From Melampsora larici-populina 98AG31 (lineage: Eukaryota > Basidiomycota > Pucciniomycetes > Pucciniales > Melampsoraceae): a DNA stretch of 64,000 bases. Below the pieces are notes generated by a model that did not search any database, was not told the DNA's origin, and saw nothing but the letters and a program-made list of their open reading frames with translations. The stretch covers positions 1 to 64,000 of the forward strand of contig NW_006768778.1 in NCBI RefSeq assembly GCF_000204055.1, read 5' to 3'. A program made the translations under genes and the position numbers. Shown here piece by piece: positions 56,676 to 64,000 of this stretch (the stretch's first letter is position 1; every line of letters starts with the position of its first letter).

Positions 56676-58960
56676 ATGTCCTCAAATCCTCACTTAATCT
56701 TTGCTGGCTCCATCAGGTCCACTATATTTCGGCCAACACCAGCTTCATGTCATGCACCACAGATGGTGGTAGCTGGGGATACAGTTCCAATCAACTTGGT
56801 TATACCTCCTCAGTATGAAGAAACCTCATATATTGGGTTATTCCTCAAAACTGGACAGTGCATAGGCTATGTCCCTCCACATTTCCAAGCTTTTTTGATT
56901 GATGTTCTTGGGGGGAACAAAGCAATCTTTGTCACGGAGCCTGCTGGAGGGTGGACTGAAAGTGTTTCCAATCAAACAGAACTTCTTAATACCCCGTTAA
57001 TTAGCTGTTACATCTCTTCAGCAGTTGAATATGGTTTGACTCAAGTTTATTTTGAAATACTGTTCTTTATCAGACCTAAAGAGCTGGTGTGTTTCAGCAG
57101 CAGAGTCATTCACCACAAAATAATCTTAGAGCAGCCTGCCTACAATCCAGAGGATCACTTCAAAATTCAATTAATCAACATCCAAGGCTCAACCAAGCCC
57201 AACTGGAAGGCTCGCTACTCTGAAAGTTATCAACTTACCCCTCAGCAATTGACTCAACCAGAAGCCATTCCTAGTGGACCAGATCTTACTCCAGTGGAAC
57301 CAGTGAATATCATCTCATTGAAACTGAAACTCCATCAATTACAAGGCCTAGCATTGTTGTTGGACAGAGAATTGATGTATAGTGAAGCATACAACAATGC
57401 CTTATGGAAACGTAGAATAGAAAATACACCCCGCGGACAAGTTACATTCTGGGATAATATAATACATGGCAAAGGACTCTTTGGAAGACTTACAACAGGA
57501 GCAATTACTCCTAGCGGTTCAATTCTTGCTGATGACATGGGTCTTGGAAAGACATTGCAGACCATAGCATTGATTGCACATACACTTGAGGACGCCCACA
57601 GTTTTGGAAAAAAAATATGATCCATACTAAAATAATGGGAGTCACTGCCAGGATTAAACACTGTCCCTAATGGAATAATGCTCACTTTTGCATTAATTGC
57701 TAAGCATTTATATGGCAAAAATTAATTATCCCAAAAAGGAACACATTATCCCAACTAGGACGGTGTTTAATCCTGGCAGTGAGTGGCCGCCGTCGTTCCC
57801 ACACCACCCTAGCTATCTGTCCAAAAGGCTTGTTTGATACTTGGACCCAGGAGGTTCACAACCACACCCGGACAGGCACCCTCAAAGTTATGCGCTGGCA
57901 TCACTTGTCTAGATTCAAAAAACCGCACTCAGAATGGCAATCAGCAGATACTATATTGACTTCCTACAAGACCCTGGTTGAGGATTTCAAACAAAGCAGG
58001 CCACTTCCACTCACATTTTCAACACAATGGTACTGGGTAGTATTAGACAAGGCTCATTATGTGCTTCTTCTTTCAAGTGGGTTTTCAGGTGACTCATGAA
58101 TCTCATTTCTCTTACAGTGGTATCAGGAACAAAACCCAAAGACTGGAGTGTGTTACTCAGTTGGAATCTATCTGCCGACTCTGTCTGACTGGTACACCAC
58201 TCCACAGCCAAATTTGAGACCGTCACTCACTCATCAAGTTCCTCCAAGTAGTACCTTTTGATCAAGACCTTGTGTGGTATAACAAAATTGTGAAACCAAT
58301 TTCAATTGGAAATTATGGACCTCTATCCCCGTTGATGCGGTATATGATGCTTAGACGCACCAAGGCCAGCCATCTCCCAGATATACCACTGGTTTGTCAT
58401 GAAACAATACTTTTATCTTTTCATGAAAAAGCACATGACATATACAATCAACACTATCAAAAGTTTATGTAATCCTTTGGTATCAACTCCAAGACAAAAT
58501 TTGATGGGGCTAATTATTTCAAGGACTTGATCAATCTCAGAATGACCTGTAATCACCCACTTGGATTTGGCGATACTAGTCAATCACGCCAATTACCCAC
58601 TGAAAAACCTAATGATATGGAGCTGGCCTGTGGTATTTTGGATCATGGTTCACCTCAAGATTGGCAACTCAGGACAAAGCTTACATTCTTAATCAATGAC
58701 CTCTGTGAAAGGAAAAAATACAATGGAGGCAAGAGTGTTATATACACACAGTGGAGGTCCTTGATGGATTGGTATGTTTTTGGGGGGATTGTTTCAACTC
58801 AAAATCACAAGTCATTGACCATTTTTTGAACACTTCTACAGGATTGTTACTGCCCTTGGTCAGGCTGGAATTGACTGCTGTATTCTACATGGTGGAATGG
58901 GGACAGATGAGAGGACTTTCCAACTGAAAAGGTTTAGGAAAAATGATTTTGTTTTGAAAG
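56676..58960 (+). pseudogene. SNF2/Rad5-type helicase, interrupted by a MITE and truncated
   Basis: The ATG at 56676 opens a 314-codon frame: an N-terminal region with IGYVPPHFQAFLIDVLGG (possibly HIRAN-like), LKLHQLQGLALLLDRE, and motif I SILADDMGLGKTLQTIALI. The frame then hits the CACTA MITE at 57643. Beyond it: LAICPKGLFDTWTQEV, DTILTSYKTLVEDF, motif II as LDKAHY (the DEAH-box Glu is Lys), motif III LTGTPLHSQ in a shifted frame, MLRRTKASHLPDIPL, LRMTCNHPLG and SVIYTQWRSLMDW. A 70-nt intron (58772-58841, GTATGT...TACAG) leads to IVTALGQAGIDCCILHGGM. Homology stops near 58960, before the last helicase motifs. Confidence 0.8.
57643..57781. mobile_element. CACTA-type MITE, 139 bp, TSD AGT, inside the helicase gene
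   Basis: The left end CACTGCCAGGATTAAACACT and the right end, reverse complement CACTGCCAGGATTAAACACC, are near-perfect for at least 24 bp. AGT flanks it on both sides (57640-57642 and 57782-57784). CACTG termini and 3-bp duplication place it with the CACTA superfamily. It has no coding capacity. Confidence 0.85.
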
Positions 58961-58989
58961 ACGTATGACGTGAGCAAACAGAGTGAAAT

Positions 58990-59958
58990 TCAGAGGTAAT
59001 GTTTTGCTGCGGATATATGTGAAAAGGAGACAAAATGAACTGTCTGTAAGACTGCACAAAATTCTTTCCCCACAAGACTATTACTGAATTGAATCAAGGC
59101 GTTTGGTTGTATTGGTGGGATTTTGAGACCTTTTGTGTTGAAAGAACGCCAGCGCACTGATAAGTCAGCATATTTTGTGGTCCCCGGTTTCATTGATCCT
59201 ACTTGTTTCATCTCATCACAAAAGAGATACTTTGCAACTCCCAACAAACACACATGAAGGATTTCAACAGGAGTATCTAAGTGACCATTAAAGCCTGATA
59301 ACAAGAATCAGCTGTGAATTCAATTAAATGCAAAATAAAAACTACACTTACCTTTCAGACAAAGCATCAGATTGTAAAGATGATCTCCTCATTCCTCATT
59401 TAGCCCCCAACATATGTCTTGAACCTCATCTACTGGCTTCCATTCATAAGAACCTTGTACTTTATTTGGAAAAAAAATCATTCATTGTATCATGCATTCC
59501 ATACTCCCTTGCCTTTTTCTCCACATGTCCTTTTGAATGTGGAACCTGAGCAATTGCCCATATCTCCTGTGTTTTCAACCATGTATCATCCCAATCCCAC
59601 TTTGATAATCCGCTCTACAACCAATTACATAGATTCGATTTTGGATTGCTTCATTGAATACTTAAGATGACTTGAAAATAGATGTGCTTACATGTTCACT
59701 ATCCCAATCTAATCCTAAAAATTGAAGTACATACTTCTTGGTTTTCTTTTCAGCCATTGAATCCACTTGAAGATCACATATTCGACATGGTGTAAGTTTT
59801 TTTGCGGAATTTTTAGTATTGCACATTTCAGCGTGCATAGGCAAATCACCTAGATAGCAAAGAGCTACTCCAAGAACCAGCACTTCTTTCAAGGCACACT
59901 TGGGTATATCAGTGCAAGCCTTGAAGCAATCAGGCCGCTGAAAGTCATTGTGTGACAA
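58990..59958 (-). pseudogene. transposase fragments (basidiomycete CACTA-like/Plavaka type)
   Basis: The minus-strand frame 59958-59662 contains VALCYLGDLPMHAEMCNTKN and KLTPCRICDLQV, and 59304-58990 contains GHLDTPVEILHVCLLGVAKY, LKIPPIQPNALIQF and LVGKEFCAVLQTVHF. These are the conserved blocks of a large transposase family in basidiomycetes, from memory of the family rather than a search. About 360 bp between the blocks is non-coding and both ends are missing. The element appears to have replaced the 3' end of the helicase gene. Confidence 0.55.
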
Positions 59959-60626
59959 ACATTATGTTTGATTGTACAACAAAGGAATGCCCTTGCAACT
60001 GATAATTTGGTCCAACAGATTTGTATGGATTCTCAGGAAGAACACTGTTAATGATTTTTGTGTTTTGTTATACTTCTGCTGTTGTTGCTCCCCCTGGTCA
60101 TGTTGTAACATCTGTTGTTGCTTTGTGTTATATTACCTTGATCTCACAGGTGTTTTGCAGTGCTTTGTTTGGGAACCCTTTTTCTAGAGATTGGGGTTAA
60201 GACCCTTCAGCTGGGTCCCAGCTCTTCTTGAAAATTGTTCCCTGAAATCCCTATCTTCACTAGGTACACATGTTAGACACTAGCTGGTGTCCATATACTT
60301 GTAACACCAACAGTGTTGGTAAAATCCTGCTAGGAATTCATACACCCATCGCTTTGCAAGCCTCATTCCTCTTTTCAAAGAGGAGCAAGTCTTGCCCTTG
60401 GCATCAATACCTTGCATATTGATTATTGCAGATTGACAACAAGTGTGTGCCAAAGTCCTTCTGTACACATACATCCTATCAAGAGATTGCAAAGACATGG
60501 ATTTTTGGGCCGTGAAAATGGCATAATGATTGATCACTGCCCATGTCACAAGACATCTCACTAGGAGCTGACACATGTGATCTGGATCACATTGTTGGTC
60601 CAGATGACACCTTGATGTAATAAGTA
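59959..60626. other. spacer
   Basis: A minus-strand 121-codon frame (60645-60280) is protein-like only in part and overlaps the left terminal repeat of the next element. Not called. No other structure seen. Confidence 0.35.
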
Positions 60627-61804
60627 TGGTGTCCCTGATGAGCAAACAAGGACCACACTATGCGCTATGTACTATGAGTTGTGTACTCTGCACTTTGTGC
60701 TTATGTGCTATGCGCTGAGGTCATTGTGCTTTTGCACTCTGACAAAATCCCGACCGACTGATTTTTGATTTGACCGGAATTTCGAATTCCATCATCAATC
60801 GATGGACTCCTCACACCTCACCTCACTTGATCTCATCAGCCCACAAATCTTGACATCACAGTATCTATTGATGGCGCCAATAGCTAATTGTGCAGCAGAA
60901 ACAATCTGAAAGGTTGTCCGGATGCAACCCTTCGGAACTGTTGGGATCAATTGATTGGAGTGTCCGGATGCACCCCAGTCATCACTTGATCGAGCTGATA
61001 CTCGACTGCCCATCACCAACCAACTGAAGCTATGAACTCCATCAATACAGCATGTTGTCTTTTTCTTACATATTCAATCAATCGTCTCTTAGTTTATCAA
61101 ATCGATTGTCTTTTCTCATCAACTCAATTCAATCGACTTATTTCATCAATTCAATCATCAACTCATCTCATCATGAATCTCTTCTTGTTTCATCAATTCA
61201 ACTGACTTTTCTTATTGACTCAATTCATTTGTATATATACATGCTGATACAAATGTAGGACTGTCTGATTAGTTAGTGAATGAATACCAAAGTGTTATTG
61301 TGAATTGAAAGATTCAATCAAGTTGATTATGAATTGAGAACTGAAGGATGATTTGATTGAGAGTATTGAGTCCAGGATGAACAATGGTGGTCTTTGATGA
61401 CCGTGATGGATGGGTTTTATGATTGATCGTTTGAATTTCAAGTTTTGGTCACAAAGGGTTTTTGATTGATTGTTCCCAAACATTCGACCAGGGATCAAAA
61501 GGTAAACAATGATAATTTTGGTCTTTTGTTGACCTTTTTGGTTGAGTGTTCGGTAAATGAAAATTTGTTTTGGTGCAATGACTTTTGGGAAAAACAGGCA
61601 AACGGGTGCTAAGGGTAGTGGTGGAGCATTACTGAGGAGTCAATCAATAAATAAAGTGAAAATCAAAAATCAGCTGGTCGGGATTTTGTCAAAGTGCACA
61701 AGCGCAACAACCTCAGTGCATAGCGCATAAGCACAAAGTGCGTAGCGCTCAACGCATAGTACATAGCACATAGTGTGGTCCTCAATCACTCATCAGGGAC
61801 ACCA
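60627..61804. mobile_element. terminal-inverted-repeat DNA element, 1178 bp, TSD TA
   Basis: The termini TGGTGTCCCTGATGAG match as inverted repeats. The arms continue for about 150-190 bp (60627 to about 60815 and about 61617 to 61804), including GGACCACACTATG, TTTGTGCTTATG and GACAAAATCCCGACC, with small differences. TA lies on each side. The arms are built of degenerate GTGCTATGCGCT-type words. The interior is AT-rich with repeated TCATCAATTCAATC words (61060-61230) and has no transposase, so it is non-autonomous. TA duplication is typical of Tc1/mariner-type elements. Confidence 0.8.
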
Positions 61805-63214
61805 TAAATAAGAGAGAAACCGCCCTTGAACAGTATGCCCCGGATTGATTACATTGTGCTGGAGATCAAAACACACATCAGTTGTAGTGATGCTGTCTCT
61901 CTTGTTAGAAAGTTTACCTATTTGTCAAACTCACTGAACACTTTCCTCTACCTCTGATGTGAAGATTTAAAGATTAGATCTCCTTTATTAAGACTGTAAC
62001 TTTGTTGGCCCTGATATTTCTGGAGGGCAATCCAAAAATTCTATTTTGGTCTGATGAACACAAAGATCAGCCAGTTCCAAAGTGACAGCTGAGACACTTA
62101 CAATGGTGTATATAATGAGAATCAGCTGATGAGATTTTGAGGTGGTCATTTTTCAGGCTGATCCTTGAAGGAGTTTTATATACGTTTTCTAAGGAAAGCC
62201 TCTTGAATCCAGCTACAGAGATCTTAATCTCTTGAGCTCATAAATTGACACCCTGTGGATGCATATGATCAATAACAGTTAAAGTTGGGCATATATTGAA
62301 AGGGTCTTGACGGTGAGTGATTGTAATTGCACTCTTCAATTGAACAAGTTGAATCAACTCAAGCATCACTGAAATTACCATGCATTTTCTTCCCCTTGGT
62401 ATAAAGTAGGCAACTTATTGCCTTAACTCAACTTTAGAATTTTTCCATGTGAGATTTTTGCTTCTTTATATTATTGAAATAGACAAGTCTCTTCACTCTT
62501 GCAAAAATTATCCCCAGCATCATGATCCATAACGAATCCCTATTTCTGAGTCATTGCACTTTACAACATATACTATGTGGATACAAAGTAATTTGTCTGT
62601 GTTCAGCCAACAGTAGTACATGGCATTTTCAAGAGTGCTCCAGGGAACAAAGTAGAAAAAATCTTACTCTTGAATGTTATCGGATCTTCTGAAGGTCAAA
62701 GTAACTGAAATTGCTAATCATGTTTTAAATATACTATTCCTAGTGGATGGTTAAGCCCATTATTGAATGAAGAGGATACTCCTGAGTCTCACTGAATTTT
62801 CAAGAAGCTTGGGGTTTAGATCATGGAATTTCACATTTCATTTCTCTCTCAGATTGTGAAGTATAAGCATAAAGCATAAAGATAATGGTTTCACAAAAAA
62901 TTAAGTATTTGGTATCTATGACAAGGTTTCACTAATTCTAGATTGTTCTGCTGCACAATGCAATTTCTAACCATTTAAAATCCTACTGAATCATCTTTAA
63001 CCTGTCATAAAAGATGCAGTAGAAAGAAGAGGAGGTGAAAATCAAATTATCATTTTGTTCATCACATTACATCTCATTTACAATCTCTGTGCATTCTTTC
63101 AAATGGGCATTCATCTCATCATATACACTGGTGAGGTTGTCAAGTTCTTCCTTGATGACAGACTTTATAAATTTATTACCATTGTTATCCCCATTCACTC
63201 ATCTATCAGGGATT
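61805..63214. other. spacer, nothing recognised
   Basis: AT-rich DNA without convincing frames, repeats or splice-supported exons. Confidence 0.6.
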
Positions 63215-63236
63215 TGTGCCTTTGATCAAAGGCACA
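63215..63236. repeat. perfect 22-bp palindrome
   Basis: TGTGCCTTTGA followed by its exact reverse complement TCAAAGGCACA, centred on 63225/63226 and directly beside the left end of the MITE at 63238. Confidence 0.8.
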
Positions 63237-63237
63237 G

Positions 63238-63470
63238 ATGTAGTATTTTTCGGCTATGCAAAATGATTAGAATTAATGTCAAAAATGATTAAAAATGCTA
63301 TGTTAATGCATAAAAATGCACCATTAATGCACCATTAATGAAAAAAGATGCAGAATCGATGCAGAAAAATGCAGTGTTAATGCACATGCAGAATGAATGC
63401 AGAATTCCACCTTTTTCAATTTTGTTTGTCCTTCAGGTCAATCATTTTTCACTTGGGAAAAATACTACAT
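63238..63470. mobile_element. small MITE with 14-bp perfect inverted repeats
   Basis: ATGTAGTATTTTTC (63238-63251) is the exact reverse complement of 63457-63470. Weaker complementarity extends outward (GGCACAG against TTGCCC). The interior is dominated by AATGCA words, including TTAATGCA and GATGCAGAA, from 63290 to 63410. No target duplication was settled. Confidence 0.6.
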
Positions 63471-63954
63471 TTGCCCAGTGTGAGATGCTTGGGGTGGGTA
63501 TTGGGGTGGTAACCTAAAAAAAATACAGGGTAGTCAATAATGTGTTTCTCATATTACATACAAAACACACCTCATCTACGGAGTCCATCTGATCAGTGGG
63601 AGGCAATAGATTTTTCTGGTGTTCTTCAAGTATTTTTTGAAGAGACATAATGTTTTGCTGAAAAACCATTTCCTTGAAGATATTCTCAGATAAGTTGGGC
63701 CTGCCAAATATGCCGGCTTGCCACCCATAGAATAGGGGGTGTTTTGGTTAATGGAAGTTCAAAAGCCCTTTGTATCTCATGTAGTTCAACATATCTAAAG
63801 TGCTGAGGGTTGTTTCCCTACAAAGGTTTTCTTGCCCTCCTCTCCAAACAGTCAAAAAATCACAATAGGTGGTTTCAAGTCAATGAATTTACGGTATTTT
63901 ACCGTCCAACAAGTTGTCCAATGTTGCAAAATATACCATAAATTTAAAAAAATT

Positions 63955-63976
63955 GGGACACCTGAAAAGGTGTCCC
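63955..63976. repeat. hairpin with 9-bp arms
   Basis: GGGACACCT and AGGTGTCCC around a GAAA loop. The GGTGTCCC word equals the terminal motif of the element at 60627-61804. Another short hairpin (ACGGTA/TACCGT) lies at 63891-63905. This may be the start of another element running off the window. Confidence 0.5.
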
Positions 63977-64000
63977 GAATGGTGTTGACCGTATATTTGC

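Noticed and set aside
60280..60645. 121-codon minus-strand frame
   Set aside because: Runs into the terminal repeat of the neighbouring element and has no recognisable domain.

Overview
The window looks like a transposon-choked stretch of a basidiomycete genome, most likely a rust fungus (Pucciniales). The pointers are short GT-AG introns (about 60-95 nt), tnp2-type (CACTA) transposases of the basidiomycete kind, Ngaro-like tyrosine-recombinase retrotransposons, an alpha-kinase-like gene, and AT-rich spacers full of small inverted-repeat elements. The species assignment is inference. No rRNA, tRNA, CRISPR or bacterial features were seen.

Layout. 1-863: last exons of a host gene that starts before the window. 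864-3400: spacer with tandem repeats and one small ORF. 3400-6360: 5'-truncated Ty1/copia element with its 3' LTR. 6419-13365: Ngaro-like element on the minus strand, bounded by split direct repeats A and B, with one extra A-B unit. 13366-15900: foldback and MITE-like debris. 15910-21684: second copia element with both LTRs; its LTRs carry two leader introns in different splicing states. 21728-25732: Ty3/gypsy remnant with an intact 1182-codon pol frame. 26743-26948: CACTA-type MITE. 27799-28939: intact two-exon Cys/Pro-rich gene on the minus strand. 30739-36165: second, decayed Ngaro-like element on the plus strand. 38236-41480: tnp2-family transposase pseudogene. 42.9-48.8 kb: unassigned pseudogenes, a solo LTR and a Tourist-type MITE that splits an exon. 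49.4-51.15 kb: alpha-kinase-like gene split by a solo LTR. 53.0-55.3 kb: unknown multi-exon gene with an in-frame stop. 56.7-58.95 kb: SNF2/Rad5-type helicase pseudogene with a CACTA MITE inside. 58.99-59.96 kb: transposase fragments. 60627-61804: terminal-inverted-repeat element with TA target duplication. 63.2-63.5 kb: small MITE.

How it fits together. Genes here mostly act as insertion targets: three separate gene-like sequences (alpha-kinase, SNF2 helicase, unknown minus-strand gene) are each cut by a different element class with a matching target duplication. Many disabling changes are in-frame TGA codons preceded by T, and the Ngaro B repeats differ largely at CpG sites. This suggests CpG (perhaps TCG) hypermutation of repeats. 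The most novel observation is the pair of spliceosomal introns inside the copia LTR, with precisely intron-less copies present in the same element.
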